Assembly: GCA_028293685.1 (NCBI GenBank)
Contig: JAQGOI010000056.1
Coordinates: 1-5,930, forward strand
DNA from: Lysobacteraceae bacterium
GTDB taxonomy: Bacteria; Pseudomonadota; Gammaproteobacteria; Xanthomonadales; Xanthomonadaceae
Length of the DNA: 5,930 nucleotides
Reading direction: 5' to 3'
In this document: positions 1-5,926 of the stretch, piece after piece
How positions within the stretch are numbered: position 1 is the first letter of the stretch
How the letters are laid out: each line of letters opens with the position of its first letter
Made by a program: the position numbers and the translations under genes
The notes under the pieces: generated by a model
Told to the model about the DNA's origin: nothing
Seen by the model: the letters and a program-made list of their open reading frames with translations, nothing else
Databases searched by the model: none

Positions 1-248
1 CATTGGCGCAGGAAAACGCGAAGTTCGGAATCACCGTCAACACGGTGTCCCCGGGCTACATCGGCACAGACATGGTGATGGCCGTGCCCGAGGAAGTCCG
101 CAACAAGATCGTCGCGCAGATCCCGACCGGTCGCCTGGGCCTGCCTGAAGAAATCGCGTACGCAGTGGCCTTCTTCATCCCGGACGAGGCCGCATGGATC
201 ACCGGCGCCAACCTCTCGGCCAACGGCGGCCAGTACATGGGCTGGTAG
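1..248 (+). CDS. phaB: Acetoacetyl-CoA reductase PhaB, 3' end only (partial)
   Basis: This is the C-terminal 81 residues or so of a short-chain dehydrogenase/reductase; the start lies before the window and the reading frame enters with codons beginning at position 3. The protein would reduce acetoacetyl-CoA to (R)-3-hydroxybutyryl-CoA, the monomer for polyhydroxybutyrate, in the cytoplasm. Visible family marks are TVNTVSPGY, where the Tyr is a substrate-contacting residue in known PhaB proteins, then the motif GTDMV, the loop GRLGLPEEIA and the closing ITGANLSANGG, which caps the cofactor-binding fold. The catalytic Ser-Tyr-Lys and the Rossmann glycines are outside the window. A FabG (3-oxoacyl-ACP reductase) shares this fold, but the closeness to PhaB and the phaR gene directly downstream favour PhaB. 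It is a tandem paralogue of the reductase at 911-1648. It ends in TAG. Confidence 0.88.
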   Translation, partial: LAQENAKFGITVNTVSPGYIGTDMVMAVPEEVRNKIVAQIPTGRLGLPEEIAYAVAFFIPDEAAWITGANLSANGGQYMGW

Positions 249-286
249 CAGGCTTAGAATCTCATCGAGTTAGTTTGCTGAATCGC

Positions 287-313
287 TCATGGCCGTCGTC
301 GAGACGGCCATGA
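287..313. repeat. Perfect 11-bp inverted repeat between phaB and phaR
   Basis: Positions 287-297 (TCATGGCCGTC) and 303-313 (GACGGCCATGA) are exact reverse complements around a 5-base loop. The hairpin lies 38 bp after the phaB stop and 79 bp before the phaR start. Its position suits a terminator for phaB. However, no T-run follows (the next bases are CTTGTGACG), so it could instead be a rho-assisted hairpin, an mRNA-stabilising end, or a dyad operator near the phaR promoter. The repeat is directly visible; the role is inference. Confidence 0.6.
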
Positions 314-323
314 CTTGTGACGC

Positions 324-329
324 TTGACA
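324..329 (+). promoter_or_regulatory. TTGACA -35-like box upstream of phaR
   Basis: A perfect TTGACA lies 64 bp before the chosen phaR start and just after the inverted repeat. The best -10 at 17 bp spacing (347-352, TGCTGC) is poor, so the match may be chance or may mark a regulated promoter. If real, it would drive phaR and the downstream reductase gene, and the TGC-rich tract at 332-364 would sit on the promoter core. Confidence 0.3.
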
Positions 330-331
330 CA

Positions 332-364
332 TGCGGTTGCAAGCCGTGCTGCGCTGCGCCATGC
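332..364 (+). promoter_or_regulatory. TGC-rich tract, candidate PhaR operator
   Basis: Six TGC triplets fall within 33 bp (starting at 332, 338, 347, 350, 355 and 362), and TTGCAA at 337-342 is a palindrome. PhaR of Paracoccus denitrificans is known to bind TGC-rich DNA, including a site before its own gene, so autoregulation here is plausible. The match to the published site pattern is partial, and GC-rich DNA raises the chance frequency of TGC, so this is a suggestion only. Confidence 0.3.
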
Positions 365-392
365 TCGGGCTTCCACCGGGGGGTTCGTCGCA

Positions 393-875
393 ATGGCCGC
401 ACGTGTCATCAAGAAATATCCCAACCGTCGCCTCTACGACACCGAGATTTCGAGCTACATCACCATCGAGGATGTGCGCCAGCTCATCGTCGAAGGCGAA
501 ACGTTCGAAGTCCGCGATGCCAAGAGTGGTGAAGACCTGACCCGGCAGGTGTTGCTCCAGATCATCGCCGAGCACGAGCAGGACGGCGAACCGATGCTGT
601 CCACGCAGCTGCTTAGCCAGATCATCCGTTTCTACGGCGATTCGCTGCAGGGATTCATGGGCAATTACCTGGAACGTTCGATGCAGGTATTTCTCGAGCA
701 GCAGCAACAATTCCGCCAACAGGTCGGCAGCCTGCTCGGGCAGACGCCGTGGGCGATGATGAATCAACTGACCGAGCGCAATCTCGAGGTCTGGAAGGAT
801 TTCCAGCAAACCCTGGTCGGCGGCGTCGGGCAACCGCAGGCGCCGCAACGTGAAAAGGACAAGTCGCGGGGTTGA
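393..875 (+). CDS. phaR: Polyhydroxyalkanoate synthesis regulator PhaR
   Basis: This 160-residue protein is a DNA-binding repressor that also binds PHA granules. In the family it represses phasin genes and its own gene until polymer forms and titrates it away. Residues about 4-63 are the PHB/PHA accumulation regulator DNA-binding domain, starting with the hallmark RVIKKYPNRRLYDTE and followed by SYITIEDVRQLI. Residues about 69-108 match the second PHB_acc domain (LSTQLLSQIIRFYGDSLQGF). A Gln-rich stretch follows (about 103-110), and the tail is charged and probably disordered. The ATG at 393 is chosen because the family N-terminus begins right there and a G-rich ribosome binding site (378-383) precedes it; the longer frame back to a TTG at 324 would add unrelated residues over the spacer. 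The length suits the shorter gammaproteobacterial members. It sits between two phaB-type genes, which supports the assignment strongly. Confidence 0.93.
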   Translation: MAARVIKKYPNRRLYDTEISSYITIEDVRQLIVEGETFEVRDAKSGEDLTRQVLLQIIAEHEQDGEPMLSTQLLSQIIRFYGDSLQGFMGNYLERSMQVFLEQQQQFRQQVGSLLGQTPWAMMNQLTERNLEVWKDFQQTLVGGVGQPQAPQREKDKSRG

Positions 876-910
876 CGTTGTCGTCAGCTGATCATCCGTC
901 GGGAAAACCG

Positions 911-1648
911 GTGACCGGCCGCGTCGCCATTGTCAGCGGCGGAATCGGCGGGCTTGGCACAGCCATCTGCGTGGCCTTGGCACGATGCGGTCGCCGCGTG
1001 ATCGCCGTTGACCTGGATCGCGGCGACGCGGTCGACACGTTTCGTGACGCAGCGGCGGGTCTGGATATCGATTTCAGGCCACTGGACGTGACCGACTTCG
1101 GCGCATGCGGCGCATCCATGCGCGCGATCGAATCGGAGTTTGGCTCGCTCGACATCCTCGTCAACGCGGCCGGCATCACGCGCGACGTCACGCTGCGCAA
1201 GATGGACAAGCTGCAATGGGACGCCGTCATGGGCGTCAACCTGGATGGCGTCTTCAATCTATGCCGGCACGCTGTCGACGGCATGATCTCCCGGGGATTC
1301 GGCCGCATCGTCAACATCAGCTCGGTCAATGGCCAGACCGGTCAATTCGGCCAAACCAACTACTCCGCATCCAAGGCTGGCATGCACGGGTTCACCATGG
1401 CACTGGCGCGCGAAGTGGCACGCAAGGGCGTCACCGTCAACTCGATTTCGCCCGGCTACTGCGCGACGCCGATGGTGATGGCCATGGCCGACGACGTACG
1501 CGCCGCCATCGTGCAGTCTGTCCCGGTCGGACGCCTGGGCACGGCGGAGGAGATTGCGCGCACCGTGGAGTTCCTGACCGCCGACGACGCCGGCTTCATC
1601 ACCGGCGCCAACATCCCGGTGAATGGCGGATTGTTCATGAGCTTCTGA
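911..1648 (+). CDS. phaB: PhaB-type acetoacetyl-CoA reductase, second copy, probably NADH-preferring
   Basis: This 245-residue classical short-chain dehydrogenase/reductase would reduce acetoacetyl-CoA to (R)-3-hydroxybutyryl-CoA for PHA synthesis. With the GTG start at 911 the N-terminus (VTGRVAIVSGGIGGLG) aligns residue by residue with known PhaB proteins, and GGGAAA lies just upstream. A TTG at 872 in the same frame would overlap the phaR stop and add 13 residues foreign to the family. Visible sites are the cofactor loop GGIGGLG (10-16), catalytic Ser138 in NISSVNG, Tyr151 and Lys155 in NYSASK, the PhaB-typical GQTGQFGQTN, and Tyr183 in SPGY. Oddities: Asp34 ends strand beta-2 (VIAVDLD), a sign of NAD(H) preference; the usual NNAG is NAAG; and the usual TDMV is TPMV. 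The gene follows phaR by 35 bp, so the two are probably cotranscribed. A FabG or other 3-hydroxyacyl reductase role remains possible. Confidence 0.87.
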   Translation: MTGRVAIVSGGIGGLGTAICVALARCGRRVIAVDLDRGDAVDTFRDAAAGLDIDFRPLDVTDFGACGASMRAIESEFGSLDILVNAAGITRDVTLRKMDKLQWDAVMGVNLDGVFNLCRHAVDGMISRGFGRIVNISSVNGQTGQFGQTNYSASKAGMHGFTMALAREVARKGVTVNSISPGYCATPMVMAMADDVRAAIVQSVPVGRLGTAEEIARTVEFLTADDAGFITGANIPVNGGLFMSF

Positions 1649-1649
1649 A

Positions 1650-1668
1650 GGCGGCGCTCCGCGCTGCC
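1650..1668. terminator. Weak hairpin between convergent genes
   Basis: GGCGGCG (1650-1656) can pair with CGCTGCC (1662-1668), seven pairs with one G-U, around a 5-base loop. It begins two bases after the stop codon of the reductase gene and lies 9 bases past the stop of the opposing metallopeptidase gene, so it could serve both. No T-run follows on either strand, and GC-rich DNA forms such stems by chance. Confidence 0.25.
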
Positions 1669-1676
1669 GTGGCCGG

Positions 1677-2567
1677 CTAAGGCATCAACGCTGCGGTCGC
1701 AGGCTGTTTGCAGAAGCGCGCCCGGTACTCCAGCGCCTTGGGCATGAGGGCCTGCAGGTTCTTGATGCGGGTGCCGGGATTGGGATGGTCCGACGCGAAT
1801 TCCGATTGGCCGCCACCGCTGGCCTGCGTCATCCGCTCCCATAGCGGGATGGCTTCCTGCGGGTTGTAGCAGGCCGCCGCAGCCAGCATCAGCCCCAATT
1901 CGTCGGCTTGCGTCTCCTGCTTGCGCGCATAGGGCAATGCACGTCCGTAGCCATACACGGCCATGACCGTCTGCATCTGCTGCTGGTCCATTCCGCTCGC
2001 GGCTCCGGCCATCTGTCCAATCTGCGCCAGCTTCTGCTCGGTCATCCGTTGCGCACCGTGGCGAAGCAGCGCATGCGAGATTTCGTGTCCGAGCACGACC
2101 GCCATCGCATCGGTGTTCTGCGCGACAGGAAGCAGGCCCGTGTACACCGCGATTTTTCCGCCGGGCAGGCAGAAGGCGTTGACCTGGTCGGACTGGAGCA
2201 GGTTGACGTCCCAGTCGAAGGTTTTCTCCACGTGTGGCGCCTGCAGGCCATGTTCGCTGGCCAGCGCGTCCTCGACTTCCGGAACCCTGGCGACGATGCG
2301 CCGCACGACTTCCTGGACCTCGCGTGCTTCCGGCGTACTGCGATCCACCGGCTGCTCCTTGGTCAGGATCTCCTGATAGGCCTGCAGGCCCAGGGCCTTC
2401 TCATCCTGTGCGGAAATGCTCTTGTCGATGACCACCTTCTCGCCAGTCAGCGCGTCGGTGCTGCGGTTGGACAGCCAGTAGTAGCCGGCGTAGATCGCAA
2501 ACAGGACAAGGACCCATATCCGCAAACCGCCGAATCCCCGACGCGTACCCACTGGATCCTGTCGCAT
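1677..2567 (-). CDS. Membrane-anchored M48 family zinc metallopeptidase
   Basis: This 296-residue protein is an M48 peptidase of the Oma1/LoiP-like group, which degrades or trims misfolded envelope proteins. After a short basic N-terminus, residues about 15-33 (LRIWVLVLFAIYAGYYW) form one membrane anchor without a lipobox, so the enzyme probably hangs in the periplasm from the inner membrane. The peptidase domain shows NAFCLPGGKIAVYTGLL (130-146), the zinc site HEISH (His161, Glu162, His165), the third ligand Glu218 in QETQADELG, and the family signature DHPNPGTRI (260-268). All catalytic residues are present. Cys233 and Cys286 might form a disulfide. The ATG is preceded by AGGGGA at a 7-base spacing (2575-2580). 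The gene lies 70 bp downstream of the lipoprotein gene on the same strand, so cotranscription is likely. The family is certain; the substrate is unknown, and no finer name such as loiP or bepA is justified. Confidence 0.92.
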   Translation of the reverse strand: MRQDPVGTRRGFGGLRIWVLVLFAIYAGYYWLSNRSTDALTGEKVVIDKSISAQDEKALGLQAYQEILTKEQPVDRSTPEAREVQEVVRRIVARVPEVEDALASEHGLQAPHVEKTFDWDVNLLQSDQVNAFCLPGGKIAVYTGLLPVAQNTDAMAVVLGHEISHALLRHGAQRMTEQKLAQIGQMAGAASGMDQQQMQTVMAVYGYGRALPYARKQETQADELGLMLAAAACYNPQEAIPLWERMTQASGGGQSEFASDHPNPGTRIKNLQALMPKALEYRARFCKQPATAALMP

Positions 2568-2637
2568 GCTGCTTTCCCCTTGGTTGAGAACGTTTGGCCC
2601 GCACCTTCAGTTCGTATCCGCCAAGTTGGTATCCGGC

Positions 2638-4497
2638 CTAGATGTCGCGAACGACGCGAAATCCGACCCGTGCATTGGTCGCATCGACATCCTGGGGCGA
2701 TCGCCATGTCGAACGCGTCTGTTCCGGCGAACTTGCCCAGCTACCGCCGCGCACGATGCCCATGTGGCACCCGGGATTGATCCAGGGCGCCTCGTCATCG
2801 GGAGCGCGCCGGTAGCTGTCATGCCAGCAATCGGCCACCCACTCGCTGACATTGCCGGCAAGGTCGTGAAGGCCATATGCATTGGCGCCGAACCGGGCAA
2901 CCGGCGCGGGCCCCCAGTAGCCATCGCCATATCCGACAAATCCGTTGCTCCAGTGACGACCGCCGGGAGAGGTGTCCTTTCCTCCCGTGATGTTCGCGGC
3001 ACCGGGTCGCGGCGCGGCATTGCCCCATGGATAGCGGCCGTTGCCTCCGGCGCGCAATGCATATTCGAATTGCGACTCGCTCGCGAGGTGGTAACGCGCG
3101 CCGCTCTGGACCGTGAGCCAATCGACATAAGCCTCGGCGTCACGGGCGCTGACGAAAATCACCGGCAGCGAACCACCTGCACGGCTGCCATCGTAGGCCG
3201 ACTGCCAATCCACGCCGTTGCGGCGCATGAAGTTTCCACTGCTTTCGTCATACACTAGCGCCTTCCCGCGTCGTGTCGCTGTCGGGCGATACCCGCTGGC
3301 TCTCACGAAATCGCGAAACTGGTCGACCGTGACTTCGGTGGTGCCCATCGCAAAGCCACGCGCGAAGTGCACATAGTGCGCAGGCCGTTCGATATCCCCC
3401 GCGTCCTCGTCCGCGTCGGCAGCGCCCATGCGAAAGCCGCCGTGTGGCACGACCGTCATCTCCGGCCCACGCGCGCCGAATTTAAGCGCGTCGGTGAAAT
3501 GCTGGCCAGGCCGATACAACCCGTAATAGGTGAACTGCTCGATCTGCCCTCGAAGGTCGGCGACGTCGCTGCTGCCAGGATCGGCGATGCGCAGCATCTC
3601 CGCCAATTTGCCGCGTGCGATGGCCAGTCCCTTCTGCTGCAGCAGCGCCTGGCTGCCTTCGTCGTGCAGCGCTGCAATCCGGGCGTTGCGCATCACGGCA
3701 ATCCGAACGCGGGCGTCTGCGATGGTGTGCGCCGTCGTGGTCGCCACTGAGCCGCTCCGGACTTTCGCAGCGATCGCGACCCAGCCCGTGGCTGCCTTGA
3801 AATCGCCGCGCCGCGCGGCGTCTTCCGCATGCCGGATCAGGCCGCTTTCCACCGCAGCCAGTCCCTGCATCGCGCGCGATTGTCCGGGTTGCAGTCGCAG
3901 GGCAGCGCGCAGCTTCTGCAGCGCGCCCATGTGTCCCGAATCCCCCAGTCGCCCGGCGCGAAGATCCTGCTCGGCCTGGCGATTCAACTCCCACAGCTGA
4001 TCGGCCCGGTCGATGCGTTGCAGATAGGTGAGCACCGCTGGGTCTTTGGGTGCCACGGTCCTGGCAACAGCGGCGACCATGTGCGCGTGGCGCAGTGCAG
4101 CGATGTCGTCGCCCGTGGCCGCCATCGAGGCGTCTCCGTCGGCCAGCAACGCAGCCAGCGCATGTCGCAGGCCGGCTTGTGCCTCGGCATCGCCAGGCGC
4201 CTGTTGCAGCAGCGCGAGGTACAGGGGAATAGCCGCGTCGGCATCGTCATAGAGTCGTCCGGCCGAAAGCGCCGCTGCCGCTTCGGCAAGCGTCGCCTCG
4301 CGGCCTCCCGCCGACAGGGTCACGGTGGGCGATTGCCAGGTCAGCGATCCGGAAATGCGGTCATCGCCGCTGATCGTCACGGTACCCGCGTGGCCTGCTT
4401 CGGAGCGCTGTCGGTCCGGACTCTCGCCATCGCGCGAACAGGCGCCAAGCAGCACGCTCGCGACGACGGCCGTCGCCAGCAAGCCTTTCAATGCCAC
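2638..4497 (-). CDS. Lipoprotein with TPR-like repeats and a catalytically dead FGE/SUMF1-fold domain
   Basis: This 619-residue protein starts at the GTG chosen here. MALKGLLATAVVASVLLGAC is a compact lipoprotein signal with lipobox LGAC and lipidated Cys20; upstream in-frame starts (TTG at 4554, GTG at 4608) would add a long non-signal extension, and no start has a strong ribosome binding site. Residues about 40-340 are Ala/Leu-rich and helical, with TPR-like stretches near 77-114 and 191-244. Residues about 345-617 are a formylglycine-generating-enzyme (SUMF1) domain: GTTEVTVDQFRDFV, LPVIFVSARDAEAYVDWL, YPWGN, NAYGLHDLAGNVSEW, RGGSW and the closing GFRVVRD. In true FGE, RGGSW is followed by two copper-binding cysteines; here those positions are Ser589 and Thr594, so sulfatase activation is not expected. 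Cys557 and Cys577 probably form a disulfide seen in many bacterial relatives. A binding or scaffold role at the envelope is inference. It heads a likely operon with the M48 peptidase gene. Confidence 0.85.
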   Translation of the reverse strand: MALKGLLATAVVASVLLGACSRDGESPDRQRSEAGHAGTVTISGDDRISGSLTWQSPTVTLSAGGREATLAEAAAALSAGRLYDDADAAIPLYLALLQQAPGDAEAQAGLRHALAALLADGDASMAATGDDIAALRHAHMVAAVARTVAPKDPAVLTYLQRIDRADQLWELNRQAEQDLRAGRLGDSGHMGALQKLRAALRLQPGQSRAMQGLAAVESGLIRHAEDAARRGDFKAATGWVAIAAKVRSGSVATTTAHTIADARVRIAVMRNARIAALHDEGSQALLQQKGLAIARGKLAEMLRIADPGSSDVADLRGQIEQFTYYGLYRPGQHFTDALKFGARGPEMTVVPHGGFRMGAADADEDAGDIERPAHYVHFARGFAMGTTEVTVDQFRDFVRASGYRPTATRRGKALVYDESSGNFMRRNGVDWQSAYDGSRAGGSLPVIFVSARDAEAYVDWLTVQSGARYHLASESQFEYALRAGGNGRYPWGNAAPRPGAANITGGKDTSPGGRHWSNGFVGYGDGYWGPAPVARFGANAYGLHDLAGNVSEWVADCWHDSYRRAPDDEAPWINPGCHMGIVRGGSWASSPEQTRSTWRSPQDVDATNARVGFRVVRDI

Positions 4498-4637
4498 CGA
4501 ACCCGCTGCGCGCAAACGCCCTCTCCGATCCGCCGACGATGACAGATTGGGCAAGTTAGGCCATTGTCGCTGCCTGCGGCAAGCCAATACCGGCGCACGA
4601 CAATCCACGTCGGTGCGGTACGCCGGGTCGCCTTCAT

Positions 4638-4642
4638 AGGAA
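4638..4642 (+). promoter_or_regulatory. Ribosome binding site for the TTG start of rnd
   Basis: AGGAA ends 7 bases before the TTG at 4650. No ATG or GTG in this frame lies near the conserved N-terminus of RNase D, so this site decides the unusual start. Confidence 0.7.
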
Positions 4643-4649
4643 ATCCCGC

Positions 4650-5771
4650 TTGGAATGGATCAGCGATAGCTCCGCGCTCAACGCCCGGCTGACCGCCGCA
4701 GCGCCCGACAGGATCGGCCTGGACACCGAGTTCATCCGCGAACGCACCTGGTGGCCGCAGCTGGCGCTGGTCCAGATCGCGATCCCGGGGCCACAGGCGT
4801 CAGAACCTGAAATCCTCCTGGTCGACCCGCTGGCGCCGGGCATGGGCGACGCACTTGGCGCAATCCTTGCTGATCCGTCGGTTCTCAAGATCATGCATAG
4901 CGCCAGCGAAGACCTGGTCGCGCTGAAGCACGCATGCGGCGTCGTGCCGACGCCTCTGTTCGACACCCAAATCGCCGCTGCACTGGCAGGCGTCGGGGCC
5001 GGCGTGGGTTATCAACGGCTCGTGCAGGACACGCTGGGGATTGCACTGGAAAAGGGAGAAACGCGTTCCGACTGGCTGCGTCGGCCGTTGACGCCCTCGC
5101 AACTGGAGTACGCGGCTGACGATGTCCGTTACCTGTTCGGACTGCACGATGATCTGGACGCGCGACTGGCGACATTGGGCCGGCGTGCATGGCTGGATGA
5201 GGATTGCGCCAGGCTTGTCAGCAATGCGCAGCGCGATGAACTCGATCCATGGCCGCACCTTGGCCTGCGCGCGGCGCAGACGCTGAACGCAGACGCGCAG
5301 ATTCGCCTCATGCGCCTGCTGCGCTGGCGTGACGCTTACGCGCGCGACAACGACCGGCCACGCACCTGGATACTCGACAACGAACTTGCCGGCACTCTTG
5401 CACGGTCACCGCCGGCCGACGTCGCGCGCCTGCAGTCGATCCTCGACACGCACCCGAAAGCGCCGCGCAAATTGGCGTCCGCCATCTGGAGCGCCTTGCA
5501 TACGACATTGCCCGACGAAAATCTCGCGCCTGCGATACGCAGCGACGAACGGGACAAGGAAGGTCTGCGCAAACTCCAGCTCGCGGTCGCGGTGCGTAGC
5601 GCCGAACTGGGGCTTCCCGATGGCGTGCTGGCGTCCCGTCGGTGGTTGCAGCCGTTGCTCGATGGCAACGGCTGGCCAGGACCGCTTTCAGGTTGGCGGC
5701 GCGCCCAACTGGAGCCGACACTCGCACCGTTGTTGCCTCCAACTGGCGGCAACCCCGACCCCTCCGTATAA
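4650..5771 (+). CDS. rnd: Ribonuclease D
   Basis: This 373-residue cytoplasmic 3'-5' exoribonuclease trims the 3' ends of tRNA precursors and other small RNAs. The exonuclease domain (about 1-175) holds all DEDDy residues: Asp25 and Glu27 in GLDTEF, Asp88 in HSASEDL, and Tyr154 and Asp158 in EYAADDVRYL. FDTQIAAALAG (104-114) is also typical. An HRDC domain follows at about 205-285, starting near LRAAQTLNADAQIRLMRLL, and the rest forms the second C-terminal helical domain of RNase D. The length is normal for the family. The start is TTG at 4650, backed by AGGAA at 4638-4642; the resulting EWI near the N-terminus matches relatives. It is divergent from the lipoprotein gene, with about 150 bp between. 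Its TAA stop lies inside a TATAAT box of the following tRNA gene. Confidence 0.95.
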   Translation: MEWISDSSALNARLTAAAPDRIGLDTEFIRERTWWPQLALVQIAIPGPQASEPEILLVDPLAPGMGDALGAILADPSVLKIMHSASEDLVALKHACGVVPTPLFDTQIAAALAGVGAGVGYQRLVQDTLGIALEKGETRSDWLRRPLTPSQLEYAADDVRYLFGLHDDLDARLATLGRRAWLDEDCARLVSNAQRDELDPWPHLGLRAAQTLNADAQIRLMRLLRWRDAYARDNDRPRTWILDNELAGTLARSPPADVARLQSILDTHPKAPRKLASAIWSALHTTLPDENLAPAIRSDERDKEGLRKLQLAVAVRSAELGLPDGVLASRRWLQPLLDGNGWPGPLSGWRRAQLEPTLAPLLPPTGGNPDPSV

Positions 5772-5772
5772 T
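5767..5772 (+). promoter_or_regulatory. Perfect -10 box (TATAAT) for tRNA-Ala, overlapping the rnd stop
   Basis: TATAAT stands 12 bases before the first base of the tRNA, so transcription would start about 5-7 bases before the mature 5' end. The stretch between the box and the expected start, CCAGCCTG, is GC-rich, as in many stable-RNA promoters. The -35 region is weak: CTGGCG at 5743-5748 with 18-bp spacing is the best candidate. The box contains the rnd stop codon (5769-5771). Confidence 0.65.
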
Positions 5773-5784
5773 CCAGCCTGTTTT

Positions 5785-5860
5785 GGGGCGGTAGCTCAGC
5801 TGGGAGAGCGTCGCGTTCGCATCGCGAAGGTCAGGGGTTCGATCCCCCTCCGCTCCACCA
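5785..5860 (+). tRNA. tRNA-Ala (anticodon CGC)
   Basis: A complete 76-base cloverleaf can be folded by hand. The acceptor stem pairs GGGGCGG with CCGCTCC and includes G3-U70 (5787 with 5854), the main alanine identity element. The D stem is GCTC/GAGC with loop AGCTGGGA. The anticodon stem TCGCG/CGCGA closes the loop TTCGCAT, giving anticodon CGC at 5818-5820, which reads the alanine codon GCG. The variable loop is AGGTC, and the T arm is AGGGG-TTCGATC-CCCCT. The discriminator A and the CCA end (5858-5860) are encoded. It lies 13 bases after the rnd stop and before a strong terminator, so it is a single-gene unit with possible read-through from rnd. Confidence 0.97.
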
Positions 5861-5884
5861 AAACACGATCCGACGCAGCCCAGG

Positions 5885-5926
5885 AAAGGCCGGTAAACCT
5901 CACAGCACAGGGGTTCCGGCCTTTTT
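5885..5926 (+). terminator. Rho-independent terminator after tRNA-Ala
   Basis: AAAGGCCGG (5885-5893) pairs perfectly with CCGGCCTTT (5916-5924). After a 2-base bulge, AACC (5896-5899) pairs with GGTT (5912-5915). The stem ends in a run of five T (5922-5926). It lies 24 bases past the tRNA CCA end and would end transcripts of the tRNA and any read-through from rnd. Confidence 0.85.

Noticed and set aside
270..848. Open frame of 192 codons on the minus strand opposite phaR
   Set aside because: It lies wholly opposite a well-supported phaR gene, has no recognisable domain, and long antisense frames are common in GC-rich coding DNA.
872..910. TTG start at 872 for the second reductase, overlapping the phaR stop
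   Set aside because: The overlap would suit translational coupling, but the 13 extra residues do not match PhaB N-termini, whereas GTG at 911 gives an exact family alignment. It is kept as an alternative only.
2568..2637. Direct repeat GTATCCG twice in the gap between the two minus-strand genes
   Set aside because: Two 7-base copies are too short to distinguish from chance, and no further copies are evident.
1908..2780. Plus-strand open frame of 290 codons opposite the M48 peptidase gene
   Set aside because: It runs across the end of one real gene, the 70-bp spacer and the start of another, and its translation shows only the Arg/His-rich composition typical of antisense frames.
3829..4542. 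Plus-strand open frame of 237 codons opposite the lipoprotein gene
   Set aside because: It is antisense to a protein with clear signal peptide and domain motifs, and its own sequence shows no family likeness.
5308..5742. Minus-strand open frame of 144 codons inside rnd
   Set aside because: rnd is complete and conserved over this stretch; the antisense translation is Arg/Ala-rich noise.
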